Counted from the first letter of the stretch, positions 23,956-36,959 are shown. The stretch: DNA of 64,000 nt from Auanema rhodensis (GCA_964057225.1 OZ059897.1:9982001-10046000); one strand, 5' to 3'. Program-made: numbers and translations. The notes: generated by a model not told the origin, from the sequence alone.

Positions 23956-25134
23956 AAAAATTAAATGGTCGTGATCTATGTATGTATGTTAGAATGTCCT
24001 GCGTCTCTAAAACCTTTATGCGATTGATAAGTTCAAACATTATTCTGGAACACATAAGGACTGTGAGAAGCTTAACTTTTCATGAGAACAAATAGTACTT
24101 GATAACAGTTTTATCTATATTAAATTCAATTAGAATGTCATTTAAAATCATATTTACAGATAAAGAATACACTATATTAGTGCATTTTTAAATAAATCAA
24201 ACTAAAAACTATTTTTCATATAATATTTTGCAAAGACAGTCGTTTCTCTGCAATATATAGGGATAGTAGAGTACAGTGAGTATATCGAAAATCTCCTAGA
24301 ATATGTTGTAACTTGTAACTAGTCTGCTTGAGAAAGACCTAGGTTTTCATTTAAATCACATGTATTGAATAGCAAATAAACCAACAAAAAAAACAATCAA
24401 GATCACAGAAATTCGGATCCGATCACTTTCAAAAAGTTATAAAACCGTCCACCTCGTATATCCTGGGTCCTGTGCGATAACTCTACTCGACTCATAAAGG
24501 CCCCTGTTAAAGGATTTCTAATGATGTTGTCCGACGTTCATCGTATAGGACTGTATGTAAGTTTATAAAAAATAAACGTTTTAATCAAAAAAACTTATTC
24601 TCATATTTCAGAAATTTTCAGAATTGTTTTTGCTTTTTCAACATAACACTATTCCGTTTATTTCAATATTACGATCTAAGATACATATAATAAACTTTAA
24701 TATCTTCATATCATAAATAGATAAAGAATAACTTAATTAGAATCTAATTTTATATAGAAAAGTCTATTTTTATTATAATTTCTAAGAAGAACACAACTTA
24801 TTTTATGATTAAATCACTATCCAAATTAACATTTTTACCATTTTACCAATAAACTCACAAATTTTAAAATATTTAAAAGAATTTATATGTTCAGGTTCAT
24901 TATGTTTTGTTAAAATCAAAAATAGTTCGAGAACTGTGAAAGGAAGAAATTTTTGAAGGATTATCAGTAAATAAATGATATCATAAAGCGGCACTGGTAC
25001 GGTTTCACCTTCATAAAGCTAATAAAGTCGCCCCCCCTCCTCTTTATCTATAAAAAATGGTTATATTAACAACTTCCTGAATTGACTTTATAATTTCTCG
25101 ATTCTAAGAATTCTTATCAAAAAAAAAAGAATAG
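23956..25134. other. Mostly non-coding; may hold 5' exons of the receptor-like gene
   Basis: No complete gene. One stretch at about 24512-24556 (GFLMMLSDVHRIGLY, ending at a strong gtaagttt donor) looks like an exon and could belong to the membrane protein downstream, but phase and homology cannot confirm this. The rest is AT-rich. Confidence 0.4.
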
Positions 25135-25911
25135 AACTATCGTCTTTTTAACTGTCCTTATATCATGGTACGTTTATTCAATTAAGGTTGTTCTTAAATT
25201 TCCGGAATATTTCTAATTACAGACTGCGCCACAATTAGAAAATCAAAAAAAAAATGTGAAAAGCTTTAAGTAATTATTTTTAAAAATATTCAAAATATTT
25301 TATTTTTATATTCAGAGTATTGAATATATCCTTATGTATTCTTCTTGTTTCATTTCTTGGTCATGCTCTGGTTGGTATAGCACTATATTATTTTTGGGGA
25401 AGATCGACAAGCTGCAGTGGATATACATCAATTCTTTCAAACATGCATAGTAATTAAATTTCAAAAAATCAGGAAAACTGATACATTTGATTTCAGTTGT
25501 ATTGTCCGCAATTTACTCTATATTTGCTTTGATCAAAAGTATCATAATGATAAAGCACAAGCGTAACGCTTTCACTATTCTCAGAATGAGTCGACAAATT
25601 AGCCAGTAATTCAAGTTTCAATACTCTTTTTTTAAATTTTTTATAAATTACAGGATGACACTCAGTAAAATAATAATGGCTTTGCTTACAGTTGTGTTAG
25701 TTGAACTGATACAACATCAAAACATAATAATTTGTACTCAGGGATTAAATCATGTACGTTTCCGAAGTAGGTAAAGTGAGCAACCCATCTTCTTTATTTT
25801 CAGAACACACTGTGGTTTACACGTATATTCTATGGTTTTTCTTTGGCTTTGAATACAATTGCATTCTTCGCATCAACGATTCATCGAGCTAACGCATATC
25901 ATAAAGAATAA
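25135..25911 (+). CDS. Multi-pass membrane protein, serpentine-receptor-like (5' end missing)
   Basis: Six exons join in phase: 25135-25167, 25223-25269, 25316-25449, 25497-25605, 25654-25753 and 25804-25911 (TAA). The translated part has four hydrophobic segments: ISLCILLVSFLGHALVGIAL, VVLSAIYSIFALIKSIIMI, KIIMALLTVVLVELI and IFYGFSLALNTIAFFAST. Short basic loops (IKHKRN; RMSRQ) lie between them. The last segment, with an Asn in the middle followed by a polar tail (TIHRANAYHKE), resembles the end of TM7 in nematode rhodopsin-like chemoreceptors such as the srsx/srw groups. If so, TM1-TM3 should lie upstream, partly perhaps at 24.5 kb. It could also be a smaller four-helix membrane protein. 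No start codon is assigned. Confidence 0.55.
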
Positions 25912-26600
25912 TCTTATTGTAAAAATTATTTTTTAATTAATATAATTAATCAAAAATATCAGAGAAAATAAGAAGAATTATGTCATATAGAACATTAAAG
26001 GTTGGCCTTATTTGTTCATCTAGTGAAGGATGTTGGTCACTTATTGATTTTTCTCTCAGTTGTATTATTTCGTTCTCATATCATTATTCTATTATTTTTT
26101 TTATAATTTATCTGTATACAATTTAAATATCAAATAAAAATATATATAAATATCTAAAAATTATATAAATTATATTAGAAAAACAAATATCACATTTATT
26201 ATCTTGTAAACAAATTTTATAAATTAACTTCCTTTTATGAATTCTCGAAATCATTGCTTACGTTTGGAAAAAAAACATTTATTTCAAACAATCAAAACAG
26301 GTTTCGTTATTTCTTTTGAGATAAAGATACTGCTAATAAAGTGTATTGATAACATAGATACTGGTTATCTAAAGTGGAAAGACTTGAAAACAAAGTTTTT
26401 TCACTCAGCTTCAAATACTTTCTTACGCAAAAATTGGCTTTTTCTAAAGGAAAATGAGAATTATATCCTCGTTTTTAAGATCATCTAATAAAATTATTTC
26501 ACCTACCAGAAGAGAGGTAGAAAAATTCTTTATATTGCGTTTTATTTATATTTTTTTATTTTATTATAAATAATTATTCATATTATTTAAGATTTGTAAA
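25912..26600. other. AT-rich intergenic region
   Basis: Very AT-rich, with poly(A)-signal-like motifs (aataaa at 26133). An open frame at 26237-26488 has no family resemblance or splice context and is not called. The sequence ttatttaag at 26583-26591 is a possible leader acceptor before the AGXT start codon. Confidence 0.55.
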
Positions 26601-28170
26601 ATGACTAATCCTACTCCACCTGCTTGTCTCTCAACCGAAATGGTTATTCCTCCTCGACAACTTTTTGGACCAGGTATTTTCAAAACGTTTGTTTGGCTTC
26701 TTATTCCAAAACCAATGTCAAGGTCCATCTAATATGACATCAGCTATTGCTAGTTCTCAATCCCGGAGTCTCCTTGGTCACCTCCACCCTGAATTTGTAA
26801 AGGTTAACGATACCTTTTATAATTATTTCTGTTTTCACCACCTTCATCTCTAGGTCATGTCAGATGTAAGAGTTGGACTTCAATATATGTTTCAAACTAC
26901 GAATGCTTACACCTTTGCCGTTAGTGGAACAGGTACTAGAGAAAGCATCTCTTATGTTCAATAATCTATGATGTTTAGGACATGCTGGTATGGAATGTGC
27001 TCTGCTCAACTTATTAGAACGAGGGGAAACTCTGTTAGTAGTTCAAAATGGAATTTGGGGGCAACGAGCTTCAAGCCTAGGAAAACGTATGGGTCTAAAC
27101 GTTATTGAGATTGAAGCTCCACTTGGGCAAAGTATGCCAACTGATCGTATCTGTGATGTATAAAAAGCACAAAATTCTGTTATTTAAGTATTATTTTCAA
27201 GGCAATTAAAGAGCATAAGCCGCAAGTTGTGTTCGTCTGTCATGGAGAAAGTTCGACAGGTGTGTGTCAACCTTTGACCAGCATTGGTGATATCTGTAAG
27301 CAAACGAATACACTCTTTCTTGTTGATACTGTGAGAACATTTTCTTTATTACATCACTGAATTATGAATTGAAGGTAGCTTCGTTAGGTGGAGCGAAATT
27401 CGCTATGGATGATCTTGGAGTAGATTGTGTTTACTCGGCCACTCAGAAGGTTTTGAACGCTCCTCCTGGTTTAGCACCAATATCATTTAGTGATCGAGCT
27501 ATGTACTGATTGTACAAAGTTATCTTTGTTAGTATTGTTGATCATTTTAGGAGTAAGATAAGGTCAAGGAAAGAAATAGTTCCATCATTCTACTTCGACT
27601 GCCTTGAATTAGGAAATTATTGGGGTTGTGATGATCAACTCAAAAGGCAAAATTTAACTAAAATTCATGCTCTAATTTAGCAATTTAGATATCATCATAC
27701 TGCTCCCATATCATCTGTTTATGCATTAAGAGAGGCTCTCGCAATTGTTGCGAAGGAAGGAATCAACAATGTTGTTAAACGACATGAAGAAAATGCTGTT
27801 TTTCTATATGATAAACTTAAAGAGATCGGTTTAGAATGCTTTGTCGCTAATAAGGTGTTGATTTATATTAATTCAATTAATTAGATAATTTTTTTAAAGA
27901 ACGATCGTTTGCCATGCCTAACTACGGTAAAAATTCCAGATAATGTAGATTGGAAACAGGTCATGAGCACATTATTGACAGAAGGAATTGAGGTAACTCG
28001 TATACTCAAGCTCTAATGTTCACATCGGTATATTCTAGATTGCTGGTGGGCTTGGTGCTACTGTTGGAAAAATATGGAGAATTGGAACTTTTGGCCAGAA
28101 TTCCGATCAGAAAAAAATAATAGAAGTTGTCTCCAAACTGGCTGCTGCTATTAACAAATCTAAGATATGA
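26601..28170 (+). CDS. AGXT: Alanine-glyoxylate aminotransferase (AGXT), peroxisomal type
   Basis: A complete PLP-dependent class V aminotransferase of about 384 residues, converting alanine plus glyoxylate to pyruvate plus glycine. It aligns along its whole length with human AGXT: LFGPGPSNM near the N-terminus, [29 protein letters not shown]-type strand (here LFLVDTVASLGG), the PLP lysine in [12 protein letters not shown] at about residue 205, [15 protein letters not shown] and [14 protein letters not shown]. There is no mitochondrial presequence. The last three residues are SKI, which may serve as a type 1 peroxisomal signal in the position where the human enzyme has KKL. Ten or so exons; the intron at 27647-27688 begins with GC and its boundaries are fixed by the conserved CDDQLK/RYHHT junction. 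The gene lies about 480 bp upstream of the RNA polymerase I gene on the same strand. Confidence 0.96.
27647..27688 (+). other. GC-AG intron within AGXT
   Basis: A 42-nt intron with donor AAAAG|GCAAAA and acceptor atttag|ATATC. No GT occurs near the exon end. Removing exactly these bases restores [13 protein letters not shown], which matches the conserved family sequence. Confidence 0.85.
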
Positions 28171-28652
28171 ATTAATTCGGGATAACTTCACTGACTATTT
28201 TTATACGATAACTTATGTGTTAATATTATTTATTATCCATTATTATACATTATAATTTATAATTATATTTTATTGTCTAATATTCATTAAATGATTTTAC
28301 GTATTTATCTTCCGGTTAACTAAAGTAGGGAAATTAACTATATACTGAACATTTACCCAGACAAATAATGTGTTAAAGAAAATAATTATTTCATAACCTC
28401 AGTTCCTTCCTATCGTATATAAAACCCAAATTCTTACTTTATAAACAAGATAATTTTGAAATTATGAATTTCTAATTTTCAAGGTGAAAACGGTGATAGC
28501 TCACGTACGCATTTTTGATTTCACGAAAACCGGGAGTAATTTTTCTTTTTTTAAATTTTGCATATATATTTTAATATTTTAGCTCTTTTTGTTTGAAATT
28601 TTGAAATTTCAATTCCTCTTTTTAGGTTTAATTCTTCCGAACATTTGCCAAG
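28171..28652. other. Spacer between AGXT and RNA polymerase I genes
   Basis: AT-rich, with no coding exon recognised. A ctctttttag acceptor (about 28616-28625) followed by a 27-nt leader before ATG 28653 suggests leader trans-splicing of the polymerase mRNA. At about 480 bp the spacing is long for a classical nematode operon. Confidence 0.55.
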
Positions 28653-31600
28653 ATGGATGGAATGTGTTTCATCCGGTCGGGTGAAGAACCCTACATGCAA
28701 TTAGATAGATTACAACTTAGAAATTATTTTCCTCATGAAATAGAGAAATTGAGTGTTATACGTGTAACTCAAACGAAAACCTTTGACGAGGTAAAATATT
28801 TTTTTTACTAAGTTTTGATAATATATAATAACTTTAGATTGGTCATCCAGTCAAAGGAGGTTTGTACGATCCTGCTTTAGGTCCTCGAGGAAATGATAGA
28901 TGCGAAACTTGCCATCAATATGATGTTCACTGCCCTGGTTTATATTAAATTTTGTAGCTCTGTTAACAAAATATTTTCAGGTCATATCGGTCATATTAAG
29001 TTAGATGTTCCTGTTTTCAACCCAGTATTATATAGTTTCACGTTAAATGTGTGGATTTATCTTTCTTTATTTGTGCATATATGTTTCTTTTCAGTTGTTC
29101 AAAGGATCATGTGTGCAATGCCATAGACTTACGTGTAATGCTGACGGTTTAACAGCTAAAGTTTTCTTAGCACAATTGAGGTAGAAAAAATTCCAATGAA
29201 CAAAATATGTGTATTATTTAGATGTTTTGAATTGGGTGTACCTCACCTTATTCCTGTTGTTGCCTCGGCGTATAAGGACAAGCTAAGTAATATGGATGGT
29301 ATGAACCTCTTTCGTTGCACATATCCTCATTAAATTTGCAGTTTCTGACAACATGACCATTGAAGAAGAGATGCAACTGTTAGCTGAAGTTGATAAAATG
29401 ATTACTGATTATGTGGGTATACTATTGTAAATGCCAGTACTAAATATTTCTAGGTCGAAAAGCCATTGTCTGAATTGAAATGTGGTGTTCCGGATAAAAA
29501 TACTATTGACTTGAAGAAAGAAATAATGACAGAGTTTTTGAGAGGATCATTGGTATTTTTTTTAGTCTTGATTAATTAAACATATTTTTTCGTTTTAGTT
29601 CAGAAGACGAGAAAAATGTCCACTTTGTGGCGGCAAGAATGGCAAACTTACTAACGATCAAGCTAGATGTATTATTCTTAACTTTGCATCTGCTGCTAAA
29701 TCCAAAATTAAGACAACGAAAAAAGTTTGTCTATTTTTGTTGAGATTGTCTATAATTTATAGTTTTAGCCAAATATGTATAGAGATGAATTTGAAGTAGA
29801 AGAATCTGAAGAAGAATCTGATAAAGAAGGTATATTGAGAGAAAGTTTCTACTTTATTTTATCTGTATTTAGTTGATCTTGAAAAAATTGGTTACGGAGG
29901 AATTGATGTTTCTGAAGGTAGTTTAGATCAACAAATGATGGCTGTTCGAAGAGGAGCTTGTGATAAGGTTTTATACAAGATTTTATCAAAGTTAATTTTT
30001 ATTTTAAGTTGGCTTGGCGTGCTGCTGAGGTTCGTGAACACTTCCGGTTATTGTTCAAAAATGATGGAAGATTCCTTATGAAAGTATTTCCTTTTCTTTG
30101 CGAAGAGAATTCTGTAGGCTTTCTCTCATATAGCTTATCATTTTTTGTTTATTTGTAGTCTAACATTTGTCCATTGGATGGACTTTTCTCTGAATTAATT
30201 GTTGTTCCTCCTACTAAGTTCCGTCCAATTCGCTTCTTCAAAGGATCTAATTATGAAGATCCTCAAACCGTTAATCTTAGAAATTTGTTGGAAGCGGCAG
30301 AAACCATCAAAGTACGCCTATAGGTTATGATGGTTAATTACAGAATATATTATTTAAGGCTATTGTTCTTGTTATGAAAGGAGACAAATCTTCTGCTTTA
30401 CTTGAGTTGATTGCTCATAAAGTTCACGGAAAGACAATTAATGCTAAAATGCATAATGCTTATGTCTTCTTACAAAGAAAGATGAATGCTATCTTCGATG
30501 AGGTATTTATCTTTATATAAATATTTTACTACTACTACTCTATTCTTAGGATCTGGAAAAGGGCATGGACAGTACGACCATTCCTGGTATCAAACAGGTT
30601 TTGGAGAAAAAACAAGGACTTTTCCGAATGAATATGATGGGAAAACGTGTAAACTTTGCTTGCAGGTAAATAAAAAAGTATCTAATCTCTAATCATGTTA
30701 TGATTCAGATCTGTTATTACTCCTGATCCTTACTTGGACATTGACGAAATTGGTATTCCTGAGGTGTTTGCTAAAAAACTAACGTTTTCTGAACCTGTGA
30801 ATGTTTATAACCTACAATATCTACGAAAATTAGTCAAAAATGGTAGTGAAAACCACCCGGGGTACGTAAATAGTGAGAAGGGAATTATATAATTATCTTA
30901 TTTTTAGAGCTAACTTTGTATATAATTCTTCTCAAAAGAAAATTATCTTACAAGATGATTACAAAGAGCTGAGAAATGTTTCAAAGTCTTTGCAACCAGC
31001 TAATGCGGATCACATAAAAGGTCCGATGAGAGTTCTTCGTCATTTGAGAAATGGAGATATGATGATGATGAATCGTCAACCATCTCTTCACAAACCCTCT
31101 ATTATGGGTCACAGATGCCGTGTTTTGAAGGGACAACGAGCTTTGAGAATGAACTACGCTCCATGTAAAGCTTATAACGCTGATTTCGACGGAGATGAAA
31201 TGAATGGCCATCTTGTGCAATCATATATCGCTCAATCTGAAGTTGCTGACATAGGTATCTTTCGTCACATTAATTCTTCTGAGTACCCGCTTGTTTCAGC
31301 TGACGTTGGAAGTAATCTCTTGGTACCAAAGGATGCTACCCCACTTCTTGGTTTAATTCAAGATCACGTAGTTTCTGGTGTGCTTTTAACTCTTCGAGGG
31401 AGATTCCTCAACAAGGTTAAAATTATTCTTTTAACATTTTTTATTGGTTTGCTATAGGAAGATTTTATGCACCTTGTTCTTGCTTCCTTCGCTCATCATA
31501 CGGATAGGATCGAAATTCCTCCACCTTGTATGATTTTGCCACAACAACTATGGAGTGGAAAACAAGTATATATTATCCTTCTACATCTAATCTATCTATT

Positions 31601-34600
31601 ACTTTTAAGGTTATATCTTGTATCTTGAAGAATTGTATTCCTGCTGGAAAACCTTTAATCAATCTCAATGGCAAGGCGAAAACACCCTTGTCTTGCTGGA
31701 AGGTTCGCGGTTTTCCTGAGCCACAATTCGACATGAGTGAATCCCAAGTTATCTTTAGGTGAATATTTTCCAATTTATTGATAATTAATTTTCTTTCTTT
31801 CTTTTCAGAGAAGGAGAACTACTTGTAGGAGTTTTGGATAAGGCTCATTATGGTGCAACACAGTTTGGTCTTGCTCATTGTTGTTTCGAGCTCTATGGAC
31901 CTAAGATTGGCGTTAAAGTTCTTTCATGTTTCTCCAGATTGTTTACTACTTATTTACAAGTTAGATTAGTTTTGTTATCTTTGTTTAAGCAAAGATATTT
32001 CAGTTCCATGGTTTCACCTTAGGAGTAGCTGATATTTTAATTAGACCAGAAGCTGATGAGGACAGAACTAAACAAGTTTTAGAAAGCAGAACTATCGGAG
32101 ATCAAGTAATTGACTGTTTATAGAGTTCATTTTAACGTTTCTATATAGGTTACTATCAAAACATTCAATCTCAAAGAAAATGCTTCACAAGATGAGATTA
32201 AACATGCTCTTGCTTCCGCATATAACAATCCAGCTGGTCAAGGAACTGATGTGAAAATGCTTGATTATGGAATGAAACAAGGCGTTGCTAAATATAACGA
32301 TGCTATCATCAAGTATGTTATTGTTTATGCATCAAGTTGTTCATGGTCGTATTGTTTAGATCTTGTGTTCCTTCTGGTCTCATTCGTTCATTCCCAGAAA
32401 ATGCTCTCCAACTTATGATCCAATCAGGAGCTAAGGGATCTTCTGTTAATGCTATACAGGTACTTATTAGCCACCTATTTTTGAAAATCTTTTCTGTTTT
32501 CCGATTTCTTGCTGTCTTGGTCAAATCGAGTTGGAAGGTAAGCGTATGGCTGTAACCATTGCTGGACGTACTCTACCTTCTTTCAAGTATGTTTAGAAAC
32601 CAAATACGGTTTCGAGTTTTTTTTTTTAGATCTTTCGATTCTTCACCGAGAGCCGGAGGTTATATTGATCAACGTTTCTTAACTGGTATAAATCCTCAGG
32701 AATTATTCTTTCACACAATGGCAGGAAGAGAAGTTAGAATGTTTAATAATTCCTTCTTTAACGTGATCTTAAGGGTCTTATTGATACTGCTGTTAAAACA
32801 TCCAGATCTGGATATCTTCAAAGATGTATTATCAAGCATCTTGAAGGCATCAAAGTTCATTATGATTCTACTGTCAGAGATCATGATGGTTCTATTATTC
32901 AGGTGATTCATTTTAAAAGTGTGTTGTTTATTACTAAAATTTCAGTTCCGTTATGGAGAAGATGGACTTGATACCTGTAAATCGTCCTTTTTGTCTACCA
33001 AAACTTTCAAATTTTTGGAAGATAATCTGGATGCTGCTATGAGTTGTAAGCCCGGCAATGTCAGAGATAGGGAGTATGGTGTAGTCGAAGCTGAGAAACA
33101 GTATTACAAAATACAAAAGTGGAGAAGAAAAAGAGAGAAAAAAGGAATAACGGGAAAAACTTATCAATCCGGATTCACTGAATTCTCATACGAACATCTA
33201 GGTAAAAACAAATTTATAATTCTTTATTGTTTTCTTTTTTTAGGAATGGACAAGAGCTCTATTATTGCTCTATGGTTGGAACTTTCGCCTGAAGAGAAAA
33301 AAGAATATGAAAAGAGAGCCCCTAGCAGGTGTCCAACTGCTGTAGATGAGGTGAGACTTAAACCATTTTGTTTAAGTTTGTTTTTTTAAGAAATTCAATC
33401 TTATGCGTACTCTTGGTGCTTTGCCCGAGAAAACTCTTGATATTATCAATGACTACGTTGGTGATAATGATAATATGAAACATGTATTATTCTGGAAAGG
33501 TAGATACGTTAAACTGAAGCATTGTACTCATTCAAATTAAATTAGGTATGCAATCTATTGCTAGCCCCGGAGAAAATGTTGGATTACTTGCTGCTCAATC
33601 TATTGGAGAGCCTTCAACTCAGATGACACTCAATACTTTCCATTTCGCCGGTAGAGGAGAAATGAACGTTACGCTTGGTATTCCACGTTTAAGAGAAATT
33701 CTTATGACTGCTTCCAAAAATATTGCGACACCTAGTGCACAAGTATGTTGCTACTTACTCATTTGTTGAATTACAATAATTATCTCCAGATTGCTGTAAT
33801 CCCTGGTACATCTCGCGAGAAAATTGACAGAATCAAGCAAGATTTGGATAGAGTTTATCTTAAAGACGTTCTTCGTAACTTTACCCTCGAAGATAGAATA
33901 AATCTAAGCAATGGGTAAGTCACCCTTCCTGTTACACTTTAAAAATATTGGCTTTGCAGTGAACGTTGGAGAAGATACATCCTTCGTCTGGAAATTTTAC
34001 CTGCTCAAAAAAGAGAAAAAGGAGCTCAGCATTTGAAACGACGAAGAATTATGCGAGAAGTTGGAATACTTTAAATATTTTTCATAACTCTGATCCTTTA
34101 GATGGAAAAACGCTTCTTTAAATTGATTGCTAAAACCATAGAGAATAAATTGAAGACTATAGCAAACTATCAGCAAGTACAAACTAAGAAAATGCGTCAA
34201 GGAAATCTAATTGCTGGAATAGGAAATGATGTTCCAGATGCTCGTCAAAGGTATCTGTGAAAAAAATGTTTCGATCAGTAATAAACCATTCATAGAAGAC
34301 GTATTGATGACGGAGCTTCTTCCGACGAGGAAGCTGATGGTGGTAATGATGCCGATGCTGGTGAGAAGAGGCTTCATAATCGACACAAGTTAGTTTCATA
34401 TCTATTTCTTTACATGTTTTTGTGATGTTCAGTGACGAAGCTGCCGATTATGAAGGAGAAGAAGAAGATAGAGGTGCTGTCGAAGAGGAAGTACCAGAAA
34501 TTCCAGAAGATGAAGAGAACGATGACGAATATGATCAAGAATCTGAAGGAGAAGATACACCAGAATCTGGACCAGTAGATGAAACTTCCAATCCTGATTT

Positions 34601-36221
34601 ACGTATTCGTGTAAGTCATTCAATTATTTGTTCAGCTTAATGATATATCATTGTAGCAAGTTCTTCAATCTGCTGGATACGTCGTAGAGTATGAATTTGA
34701 TGTTCAAAAAGATAGATGGTGTCAAGTTGTTTTCCAAACACCCTTGAGCAGTAAGACCAAGCTAGACATGTCAGCGATTATTGATAAGTTAGTGAAACAT
34801 TTGTTGAACATACTAATCCTTTCATGTTTATAGGGAAATTGAGAACTTTATTGTTCATCAAACTCCAGGTATTGAGAGGTGCGTAGAAAGTGTACAAAAC
34901 AAAAACGGTGTTGATGTGACGTACATTCAAACACAAGGTGTCAATCTTCAGGTAAGTACAACTTTGTTATCAATTATTCAGAACAATTTTATTTTTAGGC
35001 TCTTTTCCGGTATTCAAATTGGCTGGATGTTAATAGTGTTTACTCTAACGATTTGAATTTGGTGTTGAACCAGTATGGTGTTGAGGCTTGTGCTAAAGCC
35101 ATCGTCACTGTGAGTTTATGTCTTCCATTCGCGAGTATTCTCCACCAAATGAATGTTTCAAAAACGATAATTCATGTTTTCCTCCACAATGCTTTGTTTT
35201 CGTAGTATAGCCATTGAAAACTTAGGAGATACGGTACTTTCTGTTTAAGTCTTCTGTGTTTTTCCGTATGCTACTGTAAACTCTCTAAGTTCTTTTTCTT
35301 CTGTTTCTAGTTGTTTTTCCTACTATTTCGTAACCATGTTACTGCTGCTTACAACAGAGAGCCATACGAAGCGGGGGTTGTCTATTGGTCTTTCTACGTC
35401 ATGAAACCCTGTTCCCAATTCATCAGCAATCAGCTATATCATTATTAATAATCTGATAGACATTTTTCCAAGATCAAAATGTTTAGTGATATTCGTTTAA
35501 ATTTTGGACGCTCCGATCAAAAACTTTTCTAATTTCTTTGAACCCAAACGTTTTACCGTGGAAAAATGCGTTGCAAAAAATTGATTAAAACTAGTGGAAT
35601 GAAACTTATATTTCTATATTTTAGGAAATGAATAATGTGTTCGGAGTGTATGGTATTGAGGTATCAAAGAGACATTTGTCATTGACCGCCGATTACATGA
35701 CGTTCACTGGACGTATAGCACCATTCAATCGCGGTGCCATGTCCTCCAGTGCTTCTCCGCTACAGAAGATGACATTCGAAACAACGGTTGCGTTCTTACG
35801 TGAATCTCTATTACATGGTACGTGAAAAAGTATTTGAACTCAAAAGAAAAGTTACACTGTAATTGACATTCTTATGACTCCGATATATACATGGTTGATC
35901 AATTAAATTAGTGATTTGTCACAAATGAATCTATTAATATAGATTCATGAACAAGAAATAGAATTATAAAAAATGTGATCAGGGAACATTAGTTATTTTC
36001 GTTATACTATTTTTAGCCAAACACAAAGACATGGAAGATATTTATTAAACTTTGTTTATCATGGCGTCATATCTAGGATTGTAAATGTTCTAAATGATAT
36101 ATTAATTTCAGGAGAAGAAGACTATTTGTCATCACCTTCAGCTCGTTTAGTTGTTGGTAGCTTGAGTCAAGGAGGTACAGGATCATTCGATATCCTTTTT
36201 GATATGGATTACTCTTCGTAG
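28653..36221 (+). CDS. rpoa-1: DNA-directed RNA polymerase I subunit RPA1 (largest subunit)
   Basis: A large multi-exon gene for the catalytic subunit that transcribes rRNA in the nucleolus. The N-terminal clamp carries the zinc sites [18 protein letters not shown] and CVQCHRLTC. Later blocks include the lid/rudder region ([20 protein letters not shown]), the [14 protein letters not shown] block, the catalytic Mg-binding [10 protein letters not shown] (31176-31205), the bridge/trigger region ([40 protein letters not shown]), and an acidic insert near 34.3-34.6 kb ([18 protein letters not shown]-type runs) that is typical of Pol I. It ends with [20 protein letters not shown] at TAG 36219-36221, close to the human C-terminus. 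All family landmarks are present and I saw no frame disruption. Most introns are about 45-60 nt, but the last two (about 35111-35624 and 35820-36111) are much longer. Confidence 0.97.
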
Positions 36222-36669
36222 AGGATAACTTTTTCATTTTGTTGTTATTTGTTGTTATCTGTTGTTGTTGTTGAATCCTTTATAACAGAATTTACTCAAA
36301 AGTTTTGACTGTAGTTGCTCGAAAGTAGGAACATCTTGAAACTGTTTCATGTTGTTGTCTGTTATGTATGTCTGTTTTGTGATATTCGTTACAGCTATTG
36401 TTTTTGTTATCTATTTAGTTTTAAATGATGATTGTTGACAAGCATTTAGATAAATATACTATTTATTATATGTACATGTAGGGGGTACTAGCACCAAATA
36501 TGGTTAAAGCTCGATTTAGAGAACCACTTTATGAAAGCAATTTAAAAGTGACAGCCGAGTCGTTGATAGAGTTGATCATCTACGGGTTTCACATGACAGA
36601 ATAGCCAGAACGAGCAACGGCATTTGTTCTAAGAGAACTCGTCGAGATCAGCTTTTAACGATGTCTGCA
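36222..36669. other. 3' region of the RNA polymerase I gene
   Basis: Contains TTG-rich sequence (36240-36275) and no clear gene. A frame at about 36534-36706 on the plus strand is open and reads as ordinary amino acids, but it lacks an identifiable upstream exon and overlaps the proposed minus-strand exon at 36670-36688. Confidence 0.45.
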
Positions 36670-36876
36670 TCAGTTGCCGATTTGGTTACTGAAAAAACCA
36701 AACAATAAAAAAAGAAATAACAATAAAATATTAAAATGAAATAAAACAAAAAAAAAGAATTAAAATACTTACGTTGAGCACAATCGCTCTCGACCAATGG
36801 TAGAGAAACGATGAGGTTTCCTTTGATAAGAAGCCCATTCGAGGGTATCTCTTGTAGGATGAATAATACTAATCAT
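36670..36876 (-). CDS. Putative 40-residue protein, two exons, unknown
   Basis: Exon 36773-36876 begins at ATG 36874-36876 and ends at a strong donor (CAAC|gtaagtatt). The next acceptor (ggttttttcag) leads to 36670-36688, which closes the frame with TGA. The predicted peptide starts MISIIHPTRDTLEWASYQRK, continues PHRFSTIGRERLCSTNQIGN, has no signal peptide, and is basic. The support is a normal 84-nt intron, a well-formed promoter just upstream (36960-37125), and amino-acid usage that looks coding. Alternative 3' splicing to make a longer product cannot be excluded, and I recognise no family. Confidence 0.35.
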
Positions 36877-36959
36877 AGTAATAACTTGCGAATATCTCTT
36901 AGTTTGTAAGAATACAGATAAATATTATCTCAATATTTATCGAGAAAGAGTTCTTTTTA

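Noticed and set aside
30981-34623. Minus-strand open frames opposite the RNA polymerase I exons
   Set aside because: Antisense shadows of strongly coding exons, with no conserved motif of their own.
36534-36706. Plus-strand frame ending SASVADLVTEKTKQ before TAA
   Set aside because: Reads like protein, but has no start or upstream exon I could join, and conflicts with the better-supported minus-strand exon.
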